Program-made: the position numbers and the translations under genes
The notes under the pieces: generated by a model
Told to the model about the DNA's origin: nothing
Databases searched by the model: none
Seen by the model: only the letters and a program-made list of their open reading frames with translations
DNA from: Xanthobacteraceae bacterium
GTDB taxonomy: Bacteria > Pseudomonadota > Alphaproteobacteria > Rhizobiales > Xanthobacteraceae
NCBI GenBank assembly: GCA_030037885.1
Contig: JASHPU010000019.1
Span: forward strand, 1-41,266
DNA: 41,266 nucleotides
Direction of reading: 5' to 3'
Part shown: piece after piece, positions 23,996 through 33,022 of the stretch
Layout: each line of letters opens with the position of its first letter
Numbering within the stretch: the stretch's first letter is position 1

Positions 23996-24382
23996 TTAAA
24001 GCATCCTCCGCAAAGTCAAGCCGGCTGCGAAAAAGACGTTCACGACAGGATGATAGTTCCGAGTAACGCAAGCTCGATTTATATATCTATCAACCCTGGT
24101 TGTGTTCTGACCTGTCACCGTTGGGTCAGCCAATATCGTCGTGTTATCAACTTGCGTCATCGCAATTCGGGTTCCGATGCAGGCACGCACGATCTGCGTA
24201 AGGCTCGGAGGAATCGCCGCCGCTGCGAAAGCTTCATCAAAGAAACCACTCCCGAACTCGGACAGCTCGGTCAGAACGCTGGACGCCTCCCTCAACCCTG
24301 TTAACGGTAGCCGTGCGTTCTCCAGGATAGCAGTCAATGGAATATGAGGCTCCGAAGTAATCCACGATCGCAGACGGACCAA
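23996..24382 (-). CDS. doubtful 128-residue ORF in a lower-GC patch
   Basis: An uninterrupted frame of 128 codons with some protein-like stretches (ASSVLTELSEFGSGFFDEAF, PSLTQIVRACIGTRIAM) but no recognised family, no clear ribosome-binding site and no partner. Its codon bias is weak because the DNA around it has lower GC than the rest of the window. Adjacent minus-strand frames above it (24237-24419 and 24334-24519) also carry protein-like patches, so it could be a relic of a longer, frameshifted gene. Confidence 0.2.
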   Translation of the reverse strand: MVRLRSWITSEPHIPLTAILENARLPLTGLREASSVLTELSEFGSGFFDEAFAAAAIPPSLTQIVRACIGTRIAMTQVDNTTILADPTVTGQNTTRVDRYINRACVTRNYHPVVNVFFAAGLTLRRML

Positions 24383-24478
24383 AGCCTGCCATTGATTGTG
24401 GCGGCAATTTGTGTAACAAAAAGTTGAGCTGAGCTCCCTAGCCGGCTGCCGCGGCCGGCCGTCTTTAAGGCGACTGCT

Positions 24479-25699
24479 GTGGGAAAGAAAATTGTCATCT
24501 GCTGTGACGGTACCGGCAATCAGGTTGAGGGCAACCTGTCGAACGTTCTGAAGCTATTTCGCATGCTGCGAAAGAACGACGGGCAGCGGGTCTATTACAA
24601 TCCGGGAATCGGCACGATCGGCACCGACGACGCCTGGACAAGATTAACTCAGAACACGAAAGGCGTGTTTGAGCTCGCAACAGGATACGGCCTCGACGAC
24701 GAAATTCTTGGCGCCTATCGATTTATTGCTGAAAATTATCAAAAGGACGACAGCATTTTTTTATTCGGATTTAGCCGCGGCGCCTATACGATACGAGCAC
24801 TGGCCGGCTTCATCCACATGGTTGGGCTGCTGCCGCCCGATCAGCTCAACATAGCCAACTATGCTCTGAGCGCATACAAGAAGGGAGGCGAACAACACGA
24901 CTTTCAAATCGCATGGCAGTTCGGTCAGGTAACCGGCGCACACCCGGTCACCATCGAGTTCATCGGTGTATGGGAGACGGTGGCTTCGATGATCGTGCCG
25001 CGTTGGGACCGCGGTATTCCGATTCCTACTCTGCAGACGCTGCCCTATACGCGCACGAACCCCAGCGTGAAGGTGTTCCGCCATGCCAAGGCAATCGACG
25101 AGCGGCGCCGGATGTTTCGGCTTAATCGATGGACAGAGCCGCAAAACTTCATCGAAAATCCGTTCGATAAGGCTGCGCCGACGGTCCATCAAGATATAAA
25201 GCAGGTCTGGTTCGCCGGCGTCCACGCCGATATCGGCGGCGGCTATCCGGAAAAAGAAAGCGGTTTGTCCAAATTTCCGCTCAACTGGATGATCGACGAA
25301 GCCATCAAATATGGACTCGATATCGACACAAGAACGCGAAATCATATCGCGCTGGGACAGAACACCGCCGGTGCGCGCGAGATTTTCGTCGAGCCGGACC
25401 CGCGGGCAAAACTGCATGTTTCTCTCACCGCGGCATGGTGGCCGCTGGAATGGATTCCCAAAAGGACCAAATACGAAGAATGGAATAAGCGGCTGAAGCT
25501 TGCTGGCTTCTACATTCCCTGCGCCGAGCCCCGACCGTTCAAACTCATCGACCCGTACACGCACGCCGAAATCGAAGAGACCGTTCCGCGCGTTCATCAG
25601 TCGGTTTTAGATCGCGTAGATACGACACCGGATTATCGACCCATTAATTTGACCGCCGACCACGTCGTGGAGCCGTGGCCTCACCAAAGCAGTTCCTGA
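24479..25699 (+). CDS. DUF2235-domain alpha/beta hydrolase (Tle1-type phospholipase fold)
   Basis: A 406-residue protein spanning the DUF2235 domain: KKIVICCDGTGNQ at the start, YYNPGIGT (39-46), and the nucleophile elbow FGFSRGAYTIRALAGF with S99 in GFSRG. Asp residues further on (HADIGGGYPE near 260) and HVV near the end would complete a Ser-Asp-His triad. The fold is shared with type VI secretion phospholipase effectors of the Tle1 family, but no VgrG, Hcp, PAAR or immunity gene lies nearby and no signal peptide is seen, so an effector role is not supported here. The start is GTG 24479; no ATG fits the conserved N-terminus. The DNA has lower GC and more A/T-ending codons than its neighbours, suggesting transfer. 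Confidence 0.85.
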   Translation: MGKKIVICCDGTGNQVEGNLSNVLKLFRMLRKNDGQRVYYNPGIGTIGTDDAWTRLTQNTKGVFELATGYGLDDEILGAYRFIAENYQKDDSIFLFGFSRGAYTIRALAGFIHMVGLLPPDQLNIANYALSAYKKGGEQHDFQIAWQFGQVTGAHPVTIEFIGVWETVASMIVPRWDRGIPIPTLQTLPYTRTNPSVKVFRHAKAIDERRRMFRLNRWTEPQNFIENPFDKAAPTVHQDIKQVWFAGVHADIGGGYPEKESGLSKFPLNWMIDEAIKYGLDIDTRTRNHIALGQNTAGAREIFVEPDPRAKLHVSLTAAWWPLEWIPKRTKYEEWNKRLKLAGFYIPCAEPRPFKLIDPYTHAEIEETVPRVHQSVLDRVDTTPDYRPINLTADHVVEPWPHQSSS

Positions 25700-25761
25700 C
25701 CACCGAATGATCATAGCGGGATCCGACGCACGACATCCGGCTGCTTCGCACCGCTGCAAGC

Positions 25762-28700
25762 CTACACCGGGGAAGACGCGGCCGTGCCGTCCGGATGGGG
25801 TGGCGACGGCGCGCCATGGCGCGCGGCGCGGCGTCGCCGTCGCTCGTCGATGCGCTGCATCACAACGTAGAACGAGGGGACGAACACGACGACGAGGCAG
25901 GTCGAGGCGATCATGCCGCTGAAGACCGCGATGCCGATCGAGCGCCGTGCCCCGGCGCCGGCGCCGGTCGCAATGACGAGCGGGAATACGCCGAGAATAA
26001 AGGCGAACGAGGTCATGAGAATGGGCCGGAACCGCAGCCGGGCTCCTTCCACCGCCGCGCTGATGATCGCCATCCCCTCGGCCCGCCTCTGGCGCGCATA
26101 TTCCACGACCAGAATCGCGTTCTTGCTGCCGAGCGCGATCAGGAGGATAAGGCCGATCTGCGTATAGAGATTGTTGGAGGCGCCGAGGACGGTCAGCGCG
26201 CCGACGGTTCCAAGGAGCGCGAGCGGAACGCAGAGGATGACCGAGAGCGGCAGAATCCAGCTCTCGTACTGACCCGCCAGGACAAAATAGACGAGCAGCA
26301 CCGCAAGGCCGAAGACGAAATAGATCTGCTTGCCGACCGCCTTCTCCTGGTAGGACATCGCGGTCCATTCGAAGCCGGTTCCGCGCGGCAGCGCCTGCGT
26401 GCCGATCTGGTCCATGACGTCGAGCGCTTCGCCCGAGCTGAAGCCAGGGGCCGGGTTGCCTACCACCGTTGCCGACGGATAGAGATTATAGAGGCTGATC
26501 AGGGCCGGAGCTTGAACCTCCTGGACGTCGACCACCGTTCCGATCGGCGTCATGACTCCGTTGCCCGCCTTGACTTTCAGGCTGCGGATGTCGTCGATGG
26601 TCGCCCGGTAGTCCGGCAGCGCCTGCGTGTAGACCTGGAAAACGTGTCCGAACTTGTTGAACTGGGCCGCGTAGTCCGATCCGACATAGGTCGAGAGCGC
26701 CGCAAAGACATTGCCGGTCGTGATGCCGAGCGTCTCGGCCTTGATGCGGTCGACGACGACCCTGAATCCGGGGGCGGTGGCCCGAAAGGTCGTGCTCAGC
26801 CGCTGCAGCGACGATTGCGCGTTGCCGTCCCTGATGACGGCGTCGGCCAGGCTCTGCAACAACGCGTAGTCGAACTCGCCGTTCCTGATCTCGACCTGCA
26901 TCGAGAAGCCGCCGACGTTGCCGATGCCCTGGATCGGCGGCGGCGGCAGCGCGAACACGGCGGCCTGGCTCACGGCCTGCAGGGCGCGATTCAGATTCAT
27001 GATGATCGAGCGCAGATCCTGGCCCTTCTGCTTCAGCCGCACGTCCCAGTCCTTGAGAACGACGAACGCCACTCCGGCGTTGGCGAGCGATGCGAAATTG
27101 TCGAGAACGGAAACACCGCTGACGGCGACGACATGATCGACGCCGGGCACTTGCTGAACGATTCGCGAGATCTGTTGCATCACCGCATCGGTACGCTCCT
27201 TCGAGGCGCCGTCGGGCAGTTGCGCACTGACGATCGCATAGCCTTGGTCCTCGTCCGGCAAGAACGCCGTCGGCACCCGCATCAGCCCGCCGATCGCGAC
27301 GACGACCAGAATGAGCGCGAGGACGGTCATTGCGCCGCTGTGGCGTGTCATCGCCCCGATCAGCAGGACATAGAAGCGCTCGAGGCGGCGATAGACGGCA
27401 TTGAAGCCGCGGTAGAAAAGGTTGCGCCTTTCCAGAGGTCGCGGCGGCCGTAGCCACAGCGCGCTTTGCGTCGGCTTCAACGTCATCGCGTTGATGGCGC
27501 TGATGAAGGCCGTGGCGGCGATGACCAGCGCGAATTGCCGGTAGAGCTGGCCGGTGAGCCCGGGCAAAAATGCGGCCGGAATGAACACCGACATCAGCAC
27601 CAGCGTGATGCCGATGACCGGACCGGTCAGGTCGTCCATCGCTCTGCCGGCCGCCTCGCGGCCGGGAATACCCTGTTCGACATAGCGCGAGACACCCTCG
27701 ACGATGACGATCGCATCGTCGACGACGATCCCGATCGCCAGCACGATGGCGAACAGCGTCGCCAGATTGATGGTGAAACCAAGCGCCGCCATGGCGGCGA
27801 AAGCGCCGATGATCGTGACCGGAACGGTCGTCGCCGGCACCAGCATCGCCCGCCAATCCTGCAGGAAAACCAGAATGACGATCAGCACCAGTACAGCGGC
27901 CTCGAACAGGGTGACGTAGACCTCCCTGATCGAGGCGCGCACGAATTTCGTGGTGTCGTAGGGCGTCAGATAGCTCAGGCCGGCAGGAAAGCTCTTGGCG
28001 AGCTCGTCCATCTTGGCCTTGACCTCGTCGGCAACCGCAATGGCGTTGGCATTCGGCAGCAGCGAGATGGCGATACCGGCTGCCGGCCGGCCATCGAGAG
28101 CGAACGATTGGCTGTAGGTTTGGGCGCCGAGCTCGACGCGGCCGATGTCGCGGATCCTGGTGATTTGTCCGCCGTTCGCGGTCCCGGCCTTGACGATGAT
28201 GTTCTCGAATTCGGCGGGATTGTCGAGGCGGCCTTTCAGATCGAGCGAATATTGGAATTGCTGGCCCTGCGGCGCAGGCGGCGCGCCGACCTGGCCGGCA
28301 GGAACGACCTGACTCTGCTGCTGGATCGCATTGATCACGTCCTGCGGCGTCAGCGCCCGCGCCTGAAGCAGGTTCGGATTCATCCAGACCCGCATCGCGT
28401 ATTGCCCGGCGCCGAACACCTGCACGTTGCCGACGCCGTTGAGGCGAGCGAGTTCGTTCTGCAGGTTGATGACGGCGTAGTTCGCCAGGAACAGGCCGTC
28501 GAACCGGCTGTCGGGAGAAACCAGCGTGACGAATTCGAGTATCGAACTCGACCGCTTCGCCGTCGTCACGCCCTCGGCTTGCACGGCCGGAGGCAATGAG
28601 GCGAGGGCGGCGGCGACCTGGTTCTGCACCAGGATCTGCGCTTTATCGGGGTCGGTGCCGATCGCAAACGTGACGGTCAAGGAATAAGTACCGTCGCTCG

Positions 28701-28950
28701 CGCTGGTCGACTGCATGTAGAGCATGTTCTCGACGCCGTTGACGCTCTGCTCGATCGGCAGCGCCACGGTGTCGATCAGGGTCGCGGCGGTGGCGCCGGG
28801 GTACCGCGTCGAGACCTGGATGGTCGGCGGCACGACATTGGGATATTGGGCGCTCGGCAATTGATAGAGCGCGACCAGTCCGATCAGCACGAACACCAGA
28901 GCCAGCACGTTGGCGAGCACCGGCCGATCGATGAAAAAGCGCGAGATCAT
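25762..28950 (-). CDS. RND efflux permease, HAE-1 (AcrB/MexF) family
   Basis: A 1062-residue inner-membrane proton/drug antiporter. It has the standard RND layout: first helix at about 10-30 (FFIDRPVLANVLALVFVLIG), a large periplasmic loop, a helix block at about 340-560, second periplasmic loop, and a last helix block near 870-1035. Family motifs include PSAQYPNVVPPTIQVSTRYPGA at 37-58, the transmembrane acidic residues of the proton relay (AIGIVVDDAIVIVEGV, helix 4), and GGLMRVPTAFLPDEDQGY. The start ATG 28950 is chosen over 28995. It lies 19 bp downstream of the adaptor gene in the same operon. The closest type is MexF/HAE-1; substrates cannot be told. No outer-membrane channel or regulator gene is adjacent. 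Confidence 0.93.
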   Translation of the reverse strand: MISRFFIDRPVLANVLALVFVLIGLVALYQLPSAQYPNVVPPTIQVSTRYPGATAATLIDTVALPIEQSVNGVENMLYMQSTSASDGTYSLTVTFAIGTDPDKAQILVQNQVAAALASLPPAVQAEGVTTAKRSSSILEFVTLVSPDSRFDGLFLANYAVINLQNELARLNGVGNVQVFGAGQYAMRVWMNPNLLQARALTPQDVINAIQQQSQVVPAGQVGAPPAPQGQQFQYSLDLKGRLDNPAEFENIIVKAGTANGGQITRIRDIGRVELGAQTYSQSFALDGRPAAGIAISLLPNANAIAVADEVKAKMDELAKSFPAGLSYLTPYDTTKFVRASIREVYVTLFEAAVLVLIVILVFLQDWRAMLVPATTVPVTIIGAFAAMAALGFTINLATLFAIVLAIGIVVDDAIVIVEGVSRYVEQGIPGREAAGRAMDDLTGPVIGITLVLMSVFIPAAFLPGLTGQLYRQFALVIAATAFISAINAMTLKPTQSALWLRPPRPLERRNLFYRGFNAVYRRLERFYVLLIGAMTRHSGAMTVLALILVVVAIGGLMRVPTAFLPDEDQGYAIVSAQLPDGASKERTDAVMQQISRIVQQVPGVDHVVAVSGVSVLDNFASLANAGVAFVVLKDWDVRLKQKGQDLRSIIMNLNRALQAVSQAAVFALPPPPIQGIGNVGGFSMQVEIRNGEFDYALLQSLADAVIRDGNAQSSLQRLSTTFRATAPGFRVVVDRIKAETLGITTGNVFAALSTYVGSDYAAQFNKFGHVFQVYTQALPDYRATIDDIRSLKVKAGNGVMTPIGTVVDVQEVQAPALISLYNLYPSATVVGNPAPGFSSGEALDVMDQIGTQALPRGTGFEWTAMSYQEKAVGKQIYFVFGLAVLLVYFVLAGQYESWILPLSVILCVPLALLGTVGALTVLGASNNLYTQIGLILLIALGSKNAILVVEYARQRRAEGMAIISAAVEGARLRFRPILMTSFAFILGVFPLVIATGAGAGARRSIGIAVFSGMIASTCLVVVFVPSFYVVMQRIDERRRRRAARHGAPSPPHPDGTAASSPV

Positions 28951-28969
28951 GGCGGTGCCCCGCGATGTT

Positions 28970-30196
28970 TCATTGCGCCGCCGGGTCGGGAGCATTGGCC
29001 GCGCCGGGGCCTGATTGATCGGCCGCGACCGACGTCAGCTTGGTTTGTTGCGGTTCGACCTTGGCGCCTGGAAAAGCCCGCTGAACGCCTTCGGTCACGA
29101 CCCAATCGCCGGCGGCGAGTCCGGATTCAATGATGCGGAGCTGACCCTGCCTTTGGCCGGTTTTGACGATTTTGCGCTCAACGACGTTGTCCGGGCCGAC
29201 CACCAGCACATAGCTGCCTTCCTGGCTCGTTCCGATCGCGTCGTCTTGCGTCAGCAGCGCCTTATCCTGGTGCTCGACCGGAATCCGGACCCGCACGAAC
29301 AGGCCCGGCAGCAGCGCGCGATCCTTGTTGTCGAACAGAGCGCGCCCCGCCAGCGTACCGGTCGCGGTGTCGAGTTGCGGCGAGACGTAGTCCATATGCC
29401 CTTTGTGAGGATAGCCTTCCTCATCCTGCAGCCCGATCTCGACCGGGATGTTCGACAAGCCGGTCGTGCGCAAGTTCTTGCCCTGCCTTTCGAGGTTGCG
29501 CTGGATCGCCAGAACTTGCGGCTCGCTGGCGGTGAAATTGACGTAGATCGGGTCGTTCTGGACGATGGTTGCGAGTGGCGTGACCGTTCCAGCCACGCCA
29601 ACCAGCGTGCCGATATCGACCATGTGATTGGCGACGATGCCGTCGAACGGGGCGAGGACCCTGGTGTAGCCGAGGTTGATGTTCGCGGTATCGACGTTGG
29701 CCTTGTCGAGATCGACGGTCGCCTGGTTCTGCTGCACGACGAAGGCCTGGTCTTCCGCTTGCTGCGCCGCGATCGAATTCTGCTGTCGCAGCGTTTGATA
29801 ACGCTTCAGATTGGTTTGCGCCTGAGCGAGCACCGACTGGTCTTTCGCCAATTGCGCCTTGGCTTGATCGAGCTGCGCTTGATAAAGGCCGCGCTCGATG
29901 CCGAACAGCAGCGTTCCCGCCTTGACCTCGGCGCCGTCCTGATAATCGATCGTTTCCAGATAGCCCTGGACGCGCGCGACCAGATTGGCTGTTCGAAACG
30001 GCGCAGTGTTGCCGGTCAGATCGAGATAAAGGGTCACCGGCTGCTGCAGCGGCTGCGCGACCGTGACTTTCGGAGGCGGCGGCTCGACGTAAGCGTTTCT
30101 GGAGCCGCAGCCCGCAAGCGCGGCCGCGGCAAAAGCTGCAAGCACCGCCGAGCCACGGCGTCGTCCTTTCGCGGACGAAGAAAAGAGCTGCTGCAT
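28970..30196 (-). CDS. RND efflux periplasmic adaptor lipoprotein (MexE/AcrA type)
   Basis: A 408-residue membrane-fusion protein that links the RND pump to an outer-membrane channel. From ATG 30196 the N-terminus is a lipoprotein signal (basic SSSAKGRRR, hydrophobic AVLAAFAAAALAGC), with a lipobox LAGC near residue 30. It then shows the biotinyl-lipoyl half (VARVQGYLETIDYQDGAEVKAG), a Gln/Ala-rich coiled-coil hairpin (AQLDQAKAQLAKDQSVLAQA to QNQATVDLDKANVDT), the second lipoyl half (LGYTRVLAPFDGIVANH), and a beta-barrel. An upstream ATG at 30268 would add 24 residues before the lipobox signal and is less likely. It is the first gene of the efflux pair. Confidence 0.92.
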   Translation of the reverse strand: MQQLFSSSAKGRRRGSAVLAAFAAAALAGCGSRNAYVEPPPPKVTVAQPLQQPVTLYLDLTGNTAPFRTANLVARVQGYLETIDYQDGAEVKAGTLLFGIERGLYQAQLDQAKAQLAKDQSVLAQAQTNLKRYQTLRQQNSIAAQQAEDQAFVVQQNQATVDLDKANVDTANINLGYTRVLAPFDGIVANHMVDIGTLVGVAGTVTPLATIVQNDPIYVNFTASEPQVLAIQRNLERQGKNLRTTGLSNIPVEIGLQDEEGYPHKGHMDYVSPQLDTATGTLAGRALFDNKDRALLPGLFVRVRIPVEHQDKALLTQDDAIGTSQEGSYVLVVGPDNVVERKIVKTGQRQGQLRIIESGLAAGDWVVTEGVQRAFPGAKVEPQQTKLTSVAADQSGPGAANAPDPAAQ

Positions 30197-30336
30197 GAGC
30201 CTTGTCAGAGCCAATGCGACTGAAGCGAGCTGCGCCTTGCCGACCTTATTGAAAGTTCTCCAACGCATATAGAGGCTGCCTTCTATCGGACCAAGGCCTA
30301 TCGGAACAACAGTCGCATCGAGCGCCAGGCGCCGAT

Positions 30337-31923
30337 TTACGCGCGACCGACCGCGCGACGAAGGATCGCGCTTGTGTCGTCGGGCGCACGATCCGCAGCC
30401 CAGGCGACGTAGCGGTCCGGACGCACCAGGAGCCATTTTGCGGCGTAGGCGGTGCGGCCGTCGCGATAGCTGTCGCGGACTGTCTGCAATGGAATGCGCA
30501 GCTTTTGCGCCGCTTGCGCGAACGCCGCGACGGCGCGATCGTCGGCATCGAACGCCAGCAAGGTGAAATACCGGCCGAGTTCCTCGAATACGTTACGGCC
30601 GGAAGACAAAAGCTGCGGCGGCAGGTGATGGCCGGCGCGCGCAGTGAATGTATGCGTGCCCCGCGCGCTCGAAGCGCCGCCCGGCGGGCCGAACATGATC
30701 GGCGAGCCTTCGTAATGCGGCTCATAGGTGAGCACGCGCGGCACCGCGGCGCCCCGGTGCTCGTTCCAGGCGCGATCGAATTCGGCGCGGTCTTTGTCGG
30801 GGCTGTAGCGGGCGAGAAAGGCTGCGTCCTTCTGGATGCCGGCCTCGATGAAATCCCGTCCGGTCTCCACAAAGATCGGCTGCCGCTCTTCGCTGTAGCT
30901 GCGCAACAGCGCGTCGCTGCCCCAGCCTTCCAGCCTGGCGGCGAGCTTCCAGCCGAGATTGGCGACGTCGTCGAGGCCGTTGTTCAGCCCGTAGCCGCCG
31001 TAGGGCGGATGCGAATGCGCGGCGTCGCCGGCAATGAAGACGCGGCCGGCCTGGTAGCTCGCCGCAACGGCGATGCGCAAATCCCAGAAGCCCACATAGT
31101 CGAAATCGCAGGCAAACGGAAAGCCGGCGCATGTCTGCAACAGGCCGTGGAAATCGTAATTGTCGCGGGTGGTGCTCGGCGGCACCGGCGAATGGAAGAA
31201 CCAGCGCTCGCCGAGGTCGACGCGGCCGAAGAACTGCCAGTAGCCTTTGAGCACCGGATGCAGCACGCGGTAGGTCGAGCGCGGCGGAAAGCGCTTGAGC
31301 TTTTCGTGCAGTTCGCGGGAGCGGAACAGCGCCAGCACCATGAGCTGATTGAAATCGGCGCCGCTGCGTTCGATGCCGGTGCGGCGGCGCACCAGCGAAT
31401 GGCCGCCGTCACAGCCGACCACGTAGTCGGCTGCCAAAATCTCGCGGCGCGTTCCGCCATCCTCGGCAATGGTAACGCTGGCGCTGTCTGCGTCCTGCGC
31501 GACGGTTTCGGCCGCCCAGCCGAACCGGGTCTCGACATTGGGCAGCAGCGCCAAACGTTGGCGCAGCACGTTCTCGACCAGATATTGCGGCAGCCTTTCG
31601 TTGTGCTGAAAGTAATACGCGTTGACGATCTCGCGCAGCGGCGGCGCGTACCAGTATTCGTTGGCAAGATCGCGATAGGCGATGATGCCGCTCATCGGAA
31701 ACTCGGGCGGCAGCATGCGCGCGGCGCGCACCGCGTCGGCGACGCCCCAGACGTAAAGATGCTCCATCGAGCGCTGCGTGAGATTTTGGCCCTTCGGGAT
31801 CAGTTGCGGCTCCTTGCGCCGCTCGACCAGCGCGCACGCAACGCCGCGCAACCCGAGCTCGACCGCGAGCGCGACGCCGACCGGACCTCCGCCGACGATG
31901 ACGACCTGATAACGCTTATCCAT
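30337..31923 (-). CDS. FAD-dependent aromatic-ring monooxygenase (PheA/TfdB/PHBH family)
   Basis: A 528-residue class A flavoprotein monooxygenase. The N-terminal dinucleotide motif is VVIVGGGPVGVALAVELGLRG (8-28) with E35 in LVERR, the DG motif is CDGGHSLVRR, and the GD motif is RVFIAGDAAHSHPPYGGYGLNNG. The closing C-terminal thioredoxin-like domain (about 425-525) is as in phenol hydroxylase-type enzymes. It should use NAD(P)H and oxygen to hydroxylate an aromatic or related substrate; the substrate is unknown. It lies 140 bp upstream of the RND adaptor on the same strand, and 96 bp downstream of the 2-hydroxyacid dehydrogenase. The start is ATG 31923 at the FAD domain. Confidence 0.9.
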   Translation of the reverse strand: MDKRYQVVIVGGGPVGVALAVELGLRGVACALVERRKEPQLIPKGQNLTQRSMEHLYVWGVADAVRAARMLPPEFPMSGIIAYRDLANEYWYAPPLREIVNAYYFQHNERLPQYLVENVLRQRLALLPNVETRFGWAAETVAQDADSASVTIAEDGGTRREILAADYVVGCDGGHSLVRRRTGIERSGADFNQLMVLALFRSRELHEKLKRFPPRSTYRVLHPVLKGYWQFFGRVDLGERWFFHSPVPPSTTRDNYDFHGLLQTCAGFPFACDFDYVGFWDLRIAVAASYQAGRVFIAGDAAHSHPPYGGYGLNNGLDDVANLGWKLAARLEGWGSDALLRSYSEERQPIFVETGRDFIEAGIQKDAAFLARYSPDKDRAEFDRAWNEHRGAAVPRVLTYEPHYEGSPIMFGPPGGASSARGTHTFTARAGHHLPPQLLSSGRNVFEELGRYFTLLAFDADDRAVAAFAQAAQKLRIPLQTVRDSYRDGRTAYAAKWLLVRPDRYVAWAADRAPDDTSAILRRAVGRA

Positions 31924-32019
31924 CGGGTTTTGGAGCCTATGCGAAGGCGTGCCGAGGTCGGCGCTCCGCGCCAGCAAAAAAGCCGGCGCCGCGGCGCCGC
32001 AGCCGCGCTGTCTTCGCAA

Positions 32020-33009
32020 TCATCGCATGGCCGCCCTGCCCCACGAGTGCCACGGCGTTTCCGCAACCGGCGTCAGCGGCGGCTTGCCTGCCGCCCAGGC
32101 CAAGATGTTGTCGACGACGAGCTGGTCCATCCTGGCGCGCGTGTAGACCGACCCCGAGCCGAGATGCGGAAACAGCACGACGTTGTCCATCGCAATCAAT
32201 TCCGGCGGCACGTTCGGCTCTTTGGCGTAGACGTCGAGGCCGGCCGAGAGGATGCGCTTGTCCTGCAAGGCCTTGATCAGCGCCGGCTCGTCGACCACCG
32301 AGCCGCGCGCCATGTTGATCAAAATGCCGTCGGGGCCGAGCGCGTCGAGCACCTTGGCGTCGATCATGTTCGCGGTCGCCGCGCCACCCGGCAGGATCGC
32401 GAGCAGGACATCGACGTCGCGCGCCATGTCGATGAGGTTGGCGTAATGGCGATAGGGCAAATGGGCCCGCTGCCGCCGCGTGTGATAGACCACCGGCACG
32501 CCGAACGCGTCGAGCCGCCGCGCAATGGCCTGGCCGATGCCGCCCATGCCGACCAGCCCGACGGTGCGGTCGCGCAAGGTCGCGCTGGTCAGCGGATAGT
32601 CCTTCTCGCGCCACTTGCCGGCGCGCAGATAGCGTTCGGCCTGCGGCAGTTCGCGCACCGTGCAGAGCAAAAGCCCGAGCGCCGTATCGGCGACTTCTTC
32701 GTTCAGCACGCCCGGCGTGTTGGTGAGAATGACGCCGTGCGCGGCGGCCCATTTGGCGTCCATGTGGTCGTAGCCGACGCCGAAGCTGGCGACGATTTCG
32801 AGGTTCGGGAAGCGCTCCATGAAGCGGCCCGGGATTTTTTCCGTCGTAGCGCTGCAGGCGATGGCGCGCACGTCGGCGTGCGCGGCGAGGAACGCGTCGC
32901 GATCCTTCGCTGCGTGCGCCTTATGGACGATGCAGGCGCTTTCCAGCCCGCCCGTGACCACCGGCTTGAGCGGCCCAAGCAGCAGAACCTGTTTTTTCCG
33001 GTCCGGCAT
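32020..33009 (-). CDS. D-2-hydroxyacid dehydrogenase (glyoxylate/hydroxypyruvate reductase-like)
   Basis: A 329-residue NAD(P)-dependent enzyme of the D-isomer-specific 2-hydroxyacid dehydrogenase family. The Rossmann motif is GLVGMGGIGQAIARRL (150-165) and the basic residues THTRRQ after it (YHTRRQR) favour NADPH. The catalytic set is present: R in NMARGSVVDEPAL, E in LDVYAKEPNVP, and H in LFPHLGSGS. The frame ends HSWGRAAMR. Such enzymes reduce glyoxylate, hydroxypyruvate or other 2-oxo acids. It starts 13 bp after the stop of the E2 gene, so it belongs with the 2-oxoacid dehydrogenase cluster, and is followed by the FAD monooxygenase. Confidence 0.9.
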   Translation of the reverse strand: MPDRKKQVLLLGPLKPVVTGGLESACIVHKAHAAKDRDAFLAAHADVRAIACSATTEKIPGRFMERFPNLEIVASFGVGYDHMDAKWAAAHGVILTNTPGVLNEEVADTALGLLLCTVRELPQAERYLRAGKWREKDYPLTSATLRDRTVGLVGMGGIGQAIARRLDAFGVPVVYHTRRQRAHLPYRHYANLIDMARDVDVLLAILPGGAATANMIDAKVLDALGPDGILINMARGSVVDEPALIKALQDKRILSAGLDVYAKEPNVPPELIAMDNVVLFPHLGSGSVYTRARMDQLVVDNILAWAAGKPPLTPVAETPWHSWGRAAMR

Positions 33010-33022
33010 TCTCGATCCTCGT

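Noticed and set aside
24479-25699. Type VI secretion effector module
   Set aside because: The DUF2235 fold fits Tle1-type phospholipases, but no VgrG, PAAR, Hcp or immunity gene is adjacent, so the module is not claimed.
25795-27453. 552-codon plus-strand frame opposite the RND permease
   Set aside because: It is the antisense shadow of a gene with strong third-position GC bias; the translation is rich in Arg/Asp/His and has no family pattern. The same holds for the long frame at 30505-33063.
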